Source of the DNA: Chrysomallon squamiferum
Lineage: Eukaryota; Mollusca; Gastropoda; Neomphalida; Peltospiridae
Length of the DNA stretch: 64,000 bases
Assembly (NCBI GenBank): GCA_012295275.1
Contig: CM022669.1
Coordinates: 3,906,494-3,970,493 of the forward strand
Reading direction: 5' to 3'
Under the pieces are notes generated by a model, which saw only the letters and a list, made by a program, of their open reading frames with translations, had not been told where the DNA came from and searched no databases. The position numbers and the translations under genes were made by a program. Positions 40,833-59,242 of the stretch are shown in pieces (position 1 is the stretch's first letter; each line of letters starts with the position of its first letter).

Positions 40833-41521
40833 TAAACAGTAGATGATCTGATGTTTTTACCTGTAGTTGGGGTGTAGGTTCGTGCAGTTGTATGCCAAAT
40901 ATTGAGCAAAGATTAAAGAAACTTATCATCCGGGGAGGTAATCCCTGCTGCTCTAATATCACGCTATACGCAGTCTTGTAAAAAGAAATAATAAACAATC
41001 ATCATAAAATAAAGATGAAGATACTAAATTTTTTGAAATAATAAATAATTATCATAAAATAAAGATGACGATTTTAGACTTTTAGAATATTTAGAAAATA
41101 TTATCAAATTATCTATCTGTCTGTCTGTTGCAAAAGAAATAACAGAGGCTGCTTATTAAATAGAAAGTAATTACAAAATAATAAAGGGTATCAAAACGAG
41201 TATTATTATTGTTGTTGTTGTTGTTGTTATTTTACCTGCGTATCAAAACAGTTCCTCAGTTTCACGCCAAATTCAAAATGTAGCGCTGCAGAGACTGGTC
41301 CACAGTCGTGAATAACCTGAAATAAATAAATAAATAAGAAACGAAAATGGGGATATTTTTGTACAGTACACAAAACACAAGAATGATCGCAGTGCACATG
41401 CATGCATAAACATAAATAATATTGTTGCCAGGTTCAAATAGTAAATTAATTTTAAAGTAGAGATATGGATTATAGGGAACAGGGAAGGAAATAAGTGGTA
41501 GTATTTTTATTTTATTGTATT

Positions 41522-41630
41522 TCATTCATTCATTCATTCATTCATTCATTCATTTTTTTGAGTTAAGTTTTGTTCTCGATTTTATTTTATTTCATTATTT
41601 CATTCATTCATTCATTCATTCATTCATTTC
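41522..41630. repeat. Two (CATT)n arrays with duplicated flank
   Basis: Two ATTC arrays are followed by nearly the same flank (TTGAGTTAAGTTTTGTTCTCGATT and TTGAGTTTAGTTTTG...), so an array-plus-flank unit of about 80 bp is duplicated. The same is seen at about 56927-57070. Confidence 0.8.
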
Positions 41631-42959
41631 TTGAGTTTAGTTTTGTTCTCGATTAATTCACCTTCAGCACGTCTGTGGACTGTAAAAGACGAATCAAGCC
41701 ACCGTCAAGGACGATGTTGCGATCTCGTCTGACATCAAAGGCGTGCACGCCATCTGAAGCTGAAACCACGACAAGGTGGATGGAACCTCCTGGTACAACG
41801 AAAAAACAAATTATTCATCATGTTTCCCTGTCTTGAGCAAACATCTCTGGACAGGTAACGTTTGTGCCCATCAGGATATGCTTACAATAATCTTATGAAA
41901 GAAGAATTGCTTAAATCATAACATACATAATAATATTGATTTTGTTTCTTAATATAAATTATATGATGGCGAACATTAGTGTAAGTGTGCGGATTTCGTA
42001 TACAAATAATAATTTAAGTATGTTACTTAATTTCAAAAGGTTATATTTAATCAATAAAAAAAACCCAAAAACCCAGATGATGATGATGATAATGATGGAA
42101 GCTAATAATAAAAAAAATAAGAAGAATTATTATTATTATTTAATAATCCGCAAGGCACCTGCTATATTAACATTCGAATAACAATTATAAAATATGTATA
42201 GACGTATAAAACTGACCGGTAAACCAGCCATCTACATTAATGGGAGAAACAACTGCGGTTGTGCCACTGTATTTACCTTTACTTCCTATCTCAGCTCCTT
42301 TGACGCTGACTCCGATGACGGGAGATGTCTGAATGAATTTTTTCTTAACTGTTTTCTCCGATGCTGATATGGAAGACACCAGATGTGTTCTGGGCATGAC
42401 TGAATAATACATTACTTTCATCGTTATTATTATTTAACGAACATTCTTTTTAACTTTTTCAGAATTAAATAATACTAATAACAACAACAACAACTGCTAC
42501 TACAGTAAATAAATAAATAAATAAATAATAAAAAACGGTTATCGTTTTATCATAAACTTTCTATGCATCAAGTTGAAGTATGATCGTTCAAAGTGCTTCA
42601 TCAGGTTTTCATTAAACAGGACGAGTCCATAAGTGTTTGCTCTTGCGGAAAAGAACTGTAAACTAGTTTACAGTCATGTCACGAAAAAAAAGAAACATAT
42701 CTTTCGATAATGTCTGTTTACTATGGATCAGTGATTTCTAAATATATCTAACCTGTAATAAAAATTAAGTATATCCTTTGTCAGTCGATTAAGTCGTCTA
42801 AAATATTTCCGAAGCGTCGTCCGGTTGTCATGGGGCTGGTCACCTCTACAGCTGTTGTCGCAAAAGAGTGCAGCAAGGGGAATAACAAAGGTATCGATTT
42901 GCAAACGGATTATTACGGGGATATCTTTCAGCAAAACATTTTTCAGTAGCAACAATATT

Positions 42960-43343
42960 CACACTGTTACACTTCTTGTGACGTTACTGCTAAACTATAG
43001 GAATTGTGTTAGTGACTTTCCTTTAGAGAAGTGATCCGATTTCCGGAACACGGTTTAAGAATAGAAACAGAAAAGTTAGACAGTCTGTTTTACCTGTATT
43101 CTAATCTGTCTTAGCATACGGTTACTACTCTACCGTTTATACGCTGTGGCGTCATATCATTGCTGACGTCATATTGCTGTTAACGCATTTACTGATGAAA
43201 TTGAAGTGTGCAAACCAATAAGCAGTAAAAAGGCAAAATCAATGAAATTTCGGGATAAATGCATATATTTTATTGCCAAACTGTCAAGCTGGAAATATTA
43301 TTATTATTTTAAATCTTCTCCTTTACACAACCGACACATCATA

Positions 43344-43401
<58 letters not shown>

Positions 43402-43565
43402 GTTATTTAATTTAATTTAATTTATTCATTTATTATTAATAGTAGGTGTTGTTGTAGTAGTTATAGTAGCAGTAGTTATTGTTATAGTAATAGTGGTAAA
43501 ATATTTTATATTTTCGGAAGAACAATAGACGGACTACAACTACTAACAACAACAACAACAACAAT

Positions 43566-43600
<35 letters not shown>

Positions 43601-43846
43601 ATTTTTTTTATCATAAGTAAAAGAAAAGTCTAAAACGGAGGTATTGTATGATAGCAATATCTTCAACGGCAAGTGTAATATAAAATGCAGGTGTTTAGGC
43701 CTATTTTAGTTTTTAAAAAAACTAGTCTGTAATGTTTCTGCGAATGTTGTAACTGCTTGGGAAGAGCAGAGAAATAGTTGTACATTTTTAAAAGATCCTA
43801 CAATTTCATGGCGCACCACACTGGTAAAAACGAGAGAGAAATTAAA
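42960..43846. promoter_or_regulatory. Divergent EXD1/NUDT2 intergenic promoter region, copy 1/2 border
   Basis: The EXD1-like gene (minus) and the NUDT2 copy 2 gene (plus) are head-to-head across about 0.9 kb. The stretch contains a perfect CRE palindrome TGACGTCA at 43164-43171, a second half-site GGCGTCA at about 43149, and ATT and TAG microsatellites at about 43343-43400 and 43568-43599. The edge of the repeat unit (43750/43751) falls inside it, but this edge is only where the contig begins after the gap, not a biological boundary. Confidence 0.5.
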
Positions 43847-44955
<1,109 letters not shown>

Positions 44956-47631
44956 CTGTTCTGAGACTATAGAATGATTTTATTTATAAAAATTGTTTTA
45001 ATTATTTATTTATAATATCATTCAAGGTGCTGATTGTATAAGCAGTTACATCTGCCATAAAACAGCAAAGATTTGATATACACATATCCATAGCAAATGT
45101 TTGGTGTTAGTCTCACTGAAGATCTATTTGTAAGAACTTTTTTTTTTTTTTCTCGATCGTTTGTTGACTGCAGTTATGGCCAGCAGTGAGTATGAAAGAT
45201 GCTGTTCTAGGAGTGGTTATCTTTTTTGTTGTTGTTGTTTTTATTTTACCAGTAGTTTTTCTTCCTTGTGCCAGTTGGGAAGAATTTCTAGTAGCTAAAG
45301 ATGGGCTTCTCAAGATCAGGAGCCTGGTACTGACATGCCTGGTGAGTCATCACAGGGCAAACACGAATCATGGCATTATTGTCTTTATATACATTATCAT
45401 GGTCTATTAGAGCGCACCATGCAGCCCAATACTTCTGACTTCAGCACTTCTGTTAGAGTTACCTCATCCCTAGTCCAGTCTCTATCCATTGACCAGTCCA
45501 GCTTGGGTGTCCTGAACAGAAACCAAAGCTCCAGCTGGCAGAGCTGTTCAACAAGCCCTCTCACCACATCAAGCAAAGGACTATCAATATGAAAACTTTT
45601 CCAAGTTCTATATATTTTCAAGATCTTATAATCTGTAATCAGTAAATAAATGTTCACATAATATTTTTCAAATGCATATTTCATGATATTGGAGCTTGTT
45701 TTAAATAGAAAATTGTATTCTTTTTTAATTCTTTCTTTTTTTCTAAAACTAAATAATTAGTAGCTAGTGGATTTGAAACACATTTGATGAACTGTGTAAT
45801 AAAACATATGTTTAAATTTAATCATTTATTTTCTTTGTGCTCAATATCATTTTGTAAATATGAATCTAACTCGGGCAAAGAAAACAATCCTTTCCTCTGA
45901 TATTTATAAAACTATGCTTCGGTATTTTTAAAATGAATTAGTCATTTTGTGACTATTCCCTTGTTTTTAATTTAGTATCTGAACTTAATGGATTTTTTCT
46001 TGTATTGCCAGTAATATTACTCTATGAATAAATGAAGGTTTAATGGCACTGAAAAGTTTAATATTAACTAAATGTTATGTCACCTTGGGTAAAAGGAAAC
46101 ACTGAAGTATCTAACAACACTGATAAAAATGGAACAAGGTTGTTATTTATTTGAACATGATAATATATATATATAGTGTTATTTTCATTTTAAACTATTT
46201 TTAGAGAACATTTTTATTTAATTTAAAATGTAATAATTTTTTTATATAATTTGTAAATAAATATTTTACCAGAAATAAAAATGCCTTTGCCGTTATGACT
46301 TTGTACTGAGAAAGATGTCTAGATATATTTAATGGTTATATTTTTCAAGCAGATATCATTTGTCATTGTTTAGTTTCCTTACCTTTTCTTTTACTTTTGT
46401 ACAATACATCATTTTCTATCTGAACAGAGTGAAATTGTGTAGAATACAATATTCAGTCAGCTGAAAGTTTAATTATACAAATATCAAAGTCTGTGTCATT
46501 TTAAACTTGCACTCTGATTTCTGTATTGTATAATTTAATAATCAACATTCTAATATTTTATACTGTGTATCTTGTATTTTATAACTAAGTAGTCACCATT
46601 GTGTACGTTACAATTTCACAGTCCAATTTCATAGTTTACATTCTGTATTGTATAATTTCATAATCTCTGTTCTGTATTTTATTATATAGCCTGTTACCTA
46701 TGTATTAAAATTACATATTCGGCATTGTGTGTGCTACAGTTCCATAACCTAAATATTTGATTATTTAACCAAATTATATTCGTTTATTTTCTTAAGAAAG
46801 AACGTTCGTATTATTATAACTACATTAATAGACTACAAATAATTTGAACTGTTAAAATAAATAAATAAAAAATATCCAAAATAATGTTTTAAAAATAAAT
46901 TTTATTTTAACCTTGTCGAAAGTCGTAATAACAACGCCTATTGCTTTTGAAGCGGCCATGTTTTTAACGAAGCACGTGCAGTTTGAAATAGATTTAAGAC
47001 TTTTGGTCATGCAGTTTTCTGGATAAACAAAGCTAATAATAGAGAAGTATCCTAGCTGTTTGTAGGTGAGTTTAATCAGAAGAACTTTAAACAGAGTCTC
47101 ACCTACATTTATTATTTCCAAATGTTTTTAGGATGATGTGTTATCGGTAACGCTTACCTTTTTGGGGGCTGATCGATGCAAAGTAGCGTAGTGGTCTCAG
47201 AACACCATCCTTTACTTTTGATGAATATATTAGACGTGTACAAGCACACACACACATGAATATTATACTGATTATACTCTGTGTGTGTGTGTATATATGG
47301 TTGTAATAATTCTAAATATAATTTAAAATTGTTTCTTATTTCCTCGCACACCTTTCTTGGCTTAAATGTTTTAAAGATATATGCTAACTAATATTATTTA
47401 TTTATTTATTTATTATTACTTTTGACATAAAACAACTAAAATCAAAGTATAACTTGATGTAATGTAACCTGGATTTTTAATCAATCTGTCGAGTTTCACT
47501 GCATCCCCAAACATGCCTAAATTAATATTATAAATATTTACCCTGGGCACTAGATTGAGAATTTAAAAACTCTAATCAGTTATTCTTATTTCCAGACATA
47601 TTTTTTCGGCAAACACTACGTAGCATACAAA
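44956..47631. other. NUDT2 3' flank and spacer to the EGF gene, copy 2
   Basis: Near-identical to 29577-32256. Contains the same less AT-rich stretch (about 45160-45590), in which the plus-strand frame of copy 1 is interrupted by a 1-bp difference at about 45334. Nothing else recognised. Confidence 0.45.
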
Positions 47632-49898
<2,267 letters not shown>

Positions 49899-49985
49899 TG
49901 AAATTTAATTTATACATTTAAGACAGTATCTACGGCCCCAGTGTAAAATATATTGTCATTGTTGTTTTGAAATGTTAATTTTTAC

Positions 49986-52900
49986 CTTTGAAGATTCTTC
50001 TTGGTGTGCATTATAGACTGTAATCTGAGTTCCAACTTTTAAAAAATTAAACTTGTGACTAGCAGGAACTGAACTCACATGCAATCTAAGAACATTTAAA
50101 GATTATTATTATTATTATTTGTTTTTAAACTAAGAATCATCATACATCGAGCTCTCTACTAACCGAAAATATTTATTAATTAAGACTTTTTGATGTAGAA
50201 TCAAAATATATCTACTTCTCTACAATTTACTGATAACATAATTTATTATAAGTGGTAAAATGAATACTGAATTATCAACTATAAAAAATCTGCAATAAGA
50301 GTCACTTTCAAATTATTAATTATTATATTTTATTTCTTTTTTTAATATTTTGTAAAATATAGCTGAATTTAAATATTTATAAAGACTTATTCAATTCAAT
50401 AACCAATTTTCAAAACCAACACCACAAACACAAATAAACCAATGAAATATTAGTACATAAAATACATTTGGACTAGAAAATATTTCGAAAATTATACCCT
50501 ATTTATAAATATATAAATTACTTTTATTTATGTTTTGTTCATAAAACCAATTACCTGATCTTCTTATCCAGTTCATAGACACCATATCTTGAATTAGCTG
50601 TACTAGTAACTGTTCCCTGCAAAAAAAATAATAACTTTTTTCTGAACGTTTTTCTTTTTTTATTCTTCCCTATGGCTCCTGATTAAAATCAGTTCTAATA
50701 TCGTTAAAAAAACATTTAATAAAGTTATAATCCAGAACTGGAGTTTTAATTTTTTTTAAGGATTTAGCACAAATAATAAGATATTATAAGTATGGAAATG
50801 TTCAATAAAAATATAAACCACAGAACAAATTAAAACTCAAATTAGAGGGTTTTTTTATTATGAATGCAAATTAGATGTGTACAAACATTAAAACAATATG
50901 TTTGGATGTGAAGTCTCACAATTTGGCAGTTTTCGGGTGTTTATAGATTTAATAAAATATTACTAATGATAAAACAGAATAATCTTTTTCATAAAATAAT
51001 TTATTAATCTTATCACAAAAATTAAACATTACTAGCAATAAACAGACTTACATCAGGTGAAAAGGAAAGAAACATGACTTACTAAACAACCGTCATAAAT
51101 TGGTAAGATCATGTTTCATACCTGATAAGAAACCAGTTGAATTCCATTCTCTGCTGTTTTTAATTTGGTCTCAATGCTTCCTTTGTCTTCAGTCTCTTGT
51201 CTCAAGTCAGTATACTTCATCAACCAATCCTAACAAATAAACATTATATCATTAGATAATAAAAACCATATTTTATTTTAATGAAAGTTACCAGCAACCA
51301 TAAATATGATTCTGACAAATTTAAGATTGTTCATTTCTGAAAATAACACAAATATATTTGGTAAGTGAACACATCAAAAAAAAAAAAAAAAATAAGAACA
51401 ACAGTAATAACCATAATAATAAGAAGAACAACAACAGTAATAACCATAATAATAATAATAAGTTCAAGGCTTTCTGTTTAACATGTATACAAGAAATAAA
51501 TAAAGAATACCTACATATTTTAAGGATTTAATTTCTTATAATTAACTGCTATATAAATATGTATATCTGTATCTCTCTTGTATTATGTTAGTAATAATAC
51601 TCACGTGTACAGGTATGATATTACTGTTTACTTTCTCTGCATGATACAGTTCACTGTCAACCCAGGGAACAAACACTCGAGTTGGAACAGCTATACCCTG
51701 AAATAATTAAAATCTTTTCAGTTTTTTCGAATGTATCAATTTTTAAAATGTCATTATTAATAACTGAGATGAAATTAAAAATTATCAGCAGTATCTGTAT
51801 CTGACAGAAAGAAAATAACAAATAAATAATCAAGATTAATAATAAAATAGCAATTTAGATTGATTAAATGTATTGTGTTTTGCATAGTTTGCTGAAATTA
51901 AAATCAACACAAAAGTAAAGTGTACAAACTTTGTGCAGTGTGGTTGGTCGAAGTTTGGTAAACACAAATTTCTGCTGAGGGAAGATTTGAGGCTGCCACA
52001 GTAGAAACTTTTCTTGCTGCAATAAATACAATACACTTAATTTACAAATCTGTCTCAGTGACATTTATGATATCTTCTTTTCTTAAATGTAGGTTTGTAA
52101 GCATTGTTGACCACAGATTTTGTGATAAGAGATAATAATATATCATGAACAAAAAAACCAAAGATTTCTATTTAAAACACTAACATTTAATACTGCATTA
52201 ACAAAAACAAGCTTTATAAATTAATAATTGAAATAAGACTAACAAAAGTTTTCTAAAGAAATAAGATAATATTATAATGACAAAACAGTTTATTTTCAGT
52301 TCTGTTAAGAAAAAAAAAGAAGAAAAAAGCAGTATAAAAATATGTACTATTTGAAATAAAAGTTTTAAGTAATCAGACACATAAAACTTAAATAAGGATA
52401 AACTAATACCATGACCACAATGAACACCTTCTCAAGTTCTATAATGAAAAGAAGATTTTTCTTCACTCTGCAATCAAATAAACATTTTTAATAATCTTTA
52501 AAAGATTCAAAAAAAAATAATGAATAAATAAATAAATGAACCTTTCGTTTATTAATTGTGATAATGATAATACTTCTTTCAAAGACTTTTGTTCACTTCG
52601 CAATAAAATAAACATTTCAAACAAATTTTTAAATACATGAAAATTAAAAAAGAAAATGAATGAAATTTCCAATTTTCTTTAATAACATCTGAATAATTGA
52701 TGATTTCATAATTATGTATCGAAATGGTTCCTCAATAGTGAGATCTGATTCATTACACTTTTATGCATTAAAAAGTTTATAAAAGGAATATGTTTAAAGT
52801 AAATTACAACTTACTTAAATACTTCACTGACTGTTGATACTTGTCCACATATGTTAACCAGGCTTCCAGTGAGAAGTCTGTCTCTGAAATATAAAAATAA

Positions 52901-53157
52901 AATTTAAAATAGAAGCTGTATATCTTTCATGTTTATCTTCAGCACAATTTCATGACTGATACATCCTTACAAACAGCCTACATTTCATTGTAAAAGTCTG
53001 TTTTGGAAGTTTTTTTCTACAATAAATCTCACATTAATGCATGGAATCAGATTTATGTATAGACAGTAATATGAAGTAGTGAAATTTACTTGTAATGTAA
53101 GATCACTGCAGCATCATCACCAGACACCACATCTTCCACCACACTTGTCATGATGTT
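49986..53157 (-). CDS. CTC1: CTC1 5' half (CST complex subunit), copy 2
   Basis: Minus-strand copy of the B1 gene part, with the same eight exons from the ATG at 53149-53151 down to the exon 49986-50073 and the same phases (2, 2, 0, 0, 0, 0, 2, then 0 at the last donor). The coding sequence looks intact and identical or nearly so. It encodes the N-terminal OB-fold region only. Here the missing 3' exons cannot be supplied in cis in the ordinary way: to the left lie the EGF gene and NUDT2 of this unit and then EXD1 of the previous one. As drawn in the assembly this copy would make a truncated protein, or it is an artefact copy. Confidence 0.8.
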
Positions 53158-53224
53158 CTGTTAAAACACTTTCCTTCCATTATAGATTATCATTATGCAC
53201 CAACTGAAAAGAAAGCAATCCTAA

Positions 53225-53259
<35 letters not shown>

Positions 53260-53887
53260 AAAAATAAGCTTAGAGTTAGGTAAAGTATAATATCGTTTCA
53301 GCAGAATAAAATGTATTTATTGTGTAATTAACTATGTTGATAATAAATTCCATTGAGCTAATTTTGAAATTAAAATTAATTCATAGTGTGAAATACTGTG
53401 TACAGTTGCTGAAGTAATCATAATGACAAGATTTCTTTCACTGATTTATTGAAAAGCATAAAAAAAAAAAAAAAATTACGAAATTAAAACAAAATTTCTG
53501 CAACAAGATTTTTATTTAGGAACAGTTCATTCATGACTTAGAAAAAATAAATGTTGAAGAACAATAAGGATATTAATTAATTATCTAAAATATAATTTAT
53601 GCCAACGGAAAAATACACCATATAAATCATAATTAATGACTAAATTTAAATCAATAATTCATTAATTGTAAAATAAAAATATGATGAATAAACGTTAGTT
53701 AAACTTAAGGTTTAACTTTAAGCGATTTAAAGACTAAAGCTGCTAGCTACGAAATGAGGTAAAGAAAAAAATAACGTAATTCAGAATAAACCCGTAAAGC
53801 TTTGTCGTATAATTCAGCTGTATATATCAATTAATTATACAATATACATTTACAACACTGTACCTTTTATGCCTGTCAAACTTCGCT

Positions 53888-53896
53888 TTTGGCGCG
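53888..53896 (-). promoter_or_regulatory. E2F-like site at CTC1 5' end, copy 2
   Basis: TTTGGCGCG, same site as 38496-38504 in copy 1. Confidence 0.4.
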
Positions 53897-55292
<1,396 letters not shown>

Positions 55293-55555
55293 TCAGTTAT
55301 AGTGTTCAGCAAATGAACCACGAACAAACTGTCTTTGGGCAGCTGTGAGTTTCATTACTGGTCTTTTGTGCAGACATTTTGTAAACAGTACACTTTTCTC
55401 CTGTTTTCGTTTCTTAGCAGTGGAGATGCGGAATGTGTGGGTTTGTACATTTTCTTCACACAGAAGATTAAATCTATCCCTGTAGTCTTCATTTATAGAA
55501 CTTAAAAAAATAATAATAAAACAGTATTATAATAACATTTATTACCAGTATTAAG

Positions 55556-55625
<70 letters not shown>

Positions 55626-56046
55626 TGATAATAATAATAATAATAATATGTAAATGTAAAATGGAAGAAAGCAATATAAATCTGTTTTGTTTATTACTTC
55701 TACTCCTGCTGCTTCAACTACTATTACTATTGTTACTATTACTATTATTATTATTATTATTATTATATTTTTTCATTTTCTTCCATTTTTTTACTTCTTT
55801 TTTTTTTATAAATTTTTTTTTTTTTTTTTTTGTATTTACAAACTGTATATTGAATTTCTTTCAGCTGTTAAGTTTATCACTGTAGCAAAGTGTATATCAG
55901 TTGTTGTAAGTACGTACTTGTTTAGTTTCTCGTACAGACACGCTGTTAACGGGAGAACGCTGGAAGCAGCCGTGTCCAGCATATCCCGGGGGACAGGCCG
56001 CCTGGCCCACACGTTCTGATCTTCTCGCAACAGTTGCTGAAGATAT

Positions 56047-56081
<35 letters not shown>

Positions 56082-56094
56082 TATTATGATTTTT

Positions 56095-56137
<43 letters not shown>

Positions 56138-56185
56138 TGTCATTATTAGGGTCATATAAATCCATTTATACGTGATTATAAGTGT

Positions 56186-56237
<52 letters not shown>

Positions 56238-58367
56238 TAAACAGTAGATGATCTGATGTTTTTACCTGTAGTTGGGGTGTAGGTTCGTGCAGTTGTATGC
56301 CAAATATTGAGCAAAGATTAAAGAAACTTATCATCCGGGGAGGTAATCCCTGCTGCTCTAATATCACGCTATACGCAGTCTTGTAAAAAGAAATAATAAA
56401 CAATCATCATAAAATAAAGATGAAGATACTAAATTTTTTGAAATAATAAATAATTATCATAAAATAAAGATGACGATTTTAGACTTTTAGAATATTTAGA
56501 AAATATTATCAAATTATCTATCTGTCTGTCTGTTGCAAAAGAAATAACAGAGGCTGCTTATTAAATAGAAAGTAATTACAAAATAATAAAGGGTATCAAA
56601 ACGAGTATTATTATTGTTGTTGTTGTTGTTGTTATTTTACCTGCGTATCAAAACAGTTCCTCAGTTTCACGCCAAATTCAAAATGTAGCGCTGCAGAGAC
56701 TGGTCCACAGTCGTGAATAACCTGAAATAAATAAATAAATAAGAAACGAAAATGGGGATATTTTTGTACAGTACACAAAACACAAGAATGATCGCAGTGC
56801 ACATGCATGTGCAAACATAAATAATATTGTTGCCAGGTTCAAATAGTAAATTAATTTTAAAGTAGAGATATGGATTATAGGGAACAGGGAAGGAAATAAG
56901 TGGTAGTATTTTTATTTTATTGTATTTCATTCATTCATTCATTCATTCATTCATTCATTCATTCATTCATTTTTTTGAGTTAAGTTTTGTTCTCGATTTT
57001 ATTTTATTTCATTATTTCATTCATTCATTCATTCATTCATTCATTTCTTGAGTTTAGTTTTGTTCTCGATTAATTCACCTTCAGCACGTCTGTGGACTGT
57101 AAAAGACGAATCAAGCCACCGTCAAGGACGATGTTGCGATCTCGTCTGACATCAAAGGCGTGCACGCCATCTGAAGCTGAAACCACGACAAGGTGGATGG
57201 AACCTCCTGGTACAACGAAAAAACAAATTATTCATCATGTTTCCCTGTCTTGAGCAAACATCTCTGGACAGGTAACGTTTGTGCCCATCAGGATATGCTT
57301 ACAATAATCTTATGAAAGAAGAATTGCTTAAATCATAACATACATAATAATATTGATTTTGTTTCTTAATATAAATTATATGATGGCGAACATTAGTGTA
57401 AGTGTGCGGATTTCGTATACAAATAATAATTTAAGTATGTTACTTAATTTCAAAAGGTTATATTTAATCAATAAAAAAACCCCAAAAACCCAGATGATGA
57501 TGATGATAATGATGGAAGCTAATAATAAAAAAATAAGAAGAATTATTATTATTATTTAATAATCCGCAAGGCACCTGCTATATTAACATTCGAATAACAA
57601 TTATAAAATATGTATAGACGTATAAAACTGACCGGTAAACCAGCCATCTACATTAATGGGAGAAACAACTGCGGTTGTGCCACTGTATTTACCTTTACTT
57701 CCTATCTCAGCTCCTTTGACGCTGACTCCGATGACGGGAGATGTCTGAAGAATTTTCTTAACTGTTTTCTCCGATGCTGATATGGAAGACACCAGATGTG
57801 TTCTGGCATGACTGAATAATACATTACTTTCATCGTTATTATTATTTAACGAACATTCTTTTTAACTTTTTCAGAATTAAATAATACTAATAACAACAAC
57901 AACAACTGCTACTACAGTAAATAAATAAATAAATAAATAATAAAAAACGGTTATCGTTTTATCATAAACTTTCTATGCATCAAGTTGAAGTATGATCGTT
58001 CAAAGTGCTTCATCAGGTTTTCATTAAACAGGACGAGTCCATAAGTGTTTGCTCTTGCGGAAAAGAACTGTAAACTAGTTTACAGTCATGTCACGAAAAA
58101 AAAGAAACATATCTTTCGATAATGTCTGTTTACTATGGATCAGTGATTTCTAAATATATCTAACCTGTAATAAAAATTAAGTATATCCTTTGTCAGTCGA
58201 TTAAGTCGTCTAAAATATTTCCGAAGCGTCGTCCGGTTGTCATGGGGCTGGTCACCTCTACAGCTGTTGTCGCAAAAGAGTGCAGCAAGGGGAATAACAA
58301 AGGTATCGATTTGCAAACGGATTATTACGGGGATATCTTTCAGCAAAACATTTTTCAGTAGCAACAA
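55293..58367 (-). CDS. EXD1: EXD1-like piRNA biogenesis protein, copy 2
   Basis: Intact version of the B1 gene. The diagnostic exon 55918-56036 is 119 bp, in phase, and reads DQNVWARRPVPRDMLDTAAS through CLYEKLN, like the vertebrate EXD1 segment after the exonuclease fold. The terminal exon is 55293-55500 (stop TGA 55293-55295), and the exon 57633-57802 is 3 bp shorter than in B1, which keeps the frame (KKILQTSP against KKKFIQTSP). The fold has KVIHDCGPVSAAL as motif II and NCFDTQTAYSVIL after it, but motif I reads VIGVSVKGAEIG, so the first two metal-binding acids are lost. The family is known as a non-catalytic partner in piRNA production. Roughly 340 residues are visible. The start codon and first exon are not determined. 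Confidence 0.8.
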
Positions 58368-58417
58368 TATTCACACTGTTACACTTCTTGTGACGTTACT
58401 GCTAAACTATAGGAATT

Positions 58418-58571
58418 GTGTTAGTGACTTTCCTTTAGAGAAGTGATCCGATTTCCGGAACACGGTTTAAGAATAGAAACAGAAAAGTTAGACAGTGTTA
58501 GTGACTTTCCTTTAGAGAAGTGATCCGATTTCCGGAACACGGTTTAAGAATAGAAACAGAAAAGTTAGACA
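58418..58571. repeat. 77-bp tandem duplication upstream of EXD1 copy 2
   Basis: Two adjacent copies of the segment starting GTGTTAGTGACTTTCC, period 77 bp. B1 has a single copy at the matching place (about 43006-43083). Confidence 0.97.
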
Positions 58572-58652
58572 GTCTGTTTTACCTGTATTCTAATCTGTCT
58601 TAGCATACGGTTACTACTCTACCGTTTATACGCTGTGGCGTCATATCATTGC

Positions 58653-58660
58653 TGACGTCA
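58653..58660. promoter_or_regulatory. CRE palindrome in the divergent EXD1/NUDT2 promoter, second instance
   Basis: TGACGTCA, the counterpart of 43164-43171, between EXD1 copy 2 (minus) and NUDT2 copy 3 (plus). Confidence 0.45.
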
Positions 58661-58832
58661 TATTGCTGTTAACGCATTTACTGATGAAATTGAAGTGTGC
58701 AAACCAATAAGCAGTAAAAAGGCAAAATCAATGAAATTTCGGGATAAATGCATATATTTTATTGCCAAACTGTCAAGCTGGAAATATTATTATTATTTTA
58801 AATCTTCTCCTTTACACAACCGACACATCATA

Positions 58833-58893
<61 letters not shown>

Positions 58894-59057
58894 GTTATTT
58901 AATTTAATTTAATTTATTCATTTATTATTAATAGTAGGTGTTGTTGTAGTAGTTATAGTAGCAGTAGTTATTGTTATAGTAATAGTGGTAAAATATTTTA
59001 TATTTTCGGAAGAACAATAGACGGACTACAACTACTAACAACAACAACAACAATAAC

Positions 59058-59091
<34 letters not shown>

Positions 59092-59242
59092 ATTTTTTTT
59101 ATCATAAGTAAAAGAAAAGTCTAAAACGGAGGTATTGTATGATAGCAATATCTTCAACGGCAAGTGTAATATAAAATGCAGGTGTTTAGGCCTATTTTAG
59201 TTTTTAAAAAAACTAGTCTGTAATGTTTCTGCGAATGTTGTA

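Larger units (their letters stand above)
39881..42955 (-). pseudogene. EXD1: EXD1-like piRNA biogenesis gene, copy 1 (two 1-bp frameshifts)
   Basis: Minus-strand exons: up to 42955 to 42753 (5' limit unclear, KDILNFYYR at its end), 42217-42389 (SPVIGVSVKGAEIGSKGKY), 41662-41789 (DGVHAFDVRRDRNIVLDGGL), 41236-41316 (VIHDCGPVSAALHFEFGV), 40861-40974, 40510-40626 (DQNVWARRPV) and 39881-40088 (stop 39881-39883). Phases agree throughout. The order of motifs matches EXD1, a 3'-5' exonuclease-fold protein that acts as a non-catalytic adaptor in piRNA biogenesis in mouse and silkworm. In motif I the usual D.E is S.K, so the fold is probably inactive here too. Against B2, the exon 40510-40626 lacks one G near 40576-40582 and one base near 40517-40523, which truncates the reading. 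Either a decayed copy or consensus error. The start codon was not identified. Confidence 0.75.

Noticed and set aside
41262-41525. Minus-strand 87-codon frame in the EXD1-like gene
   Set aside because: It is a different frame across an intron and the exon 41236-41316; the real exon is fixed by splice phase and the motif VIHDCGPVS.
42825-43034. Plus-strand 69-codon frame near the EXD1 5' end
   Set aside because: It is antisense to the EXD1 N-terminal exon whose phase joins the next exon correctly; the plus frame has no partner.
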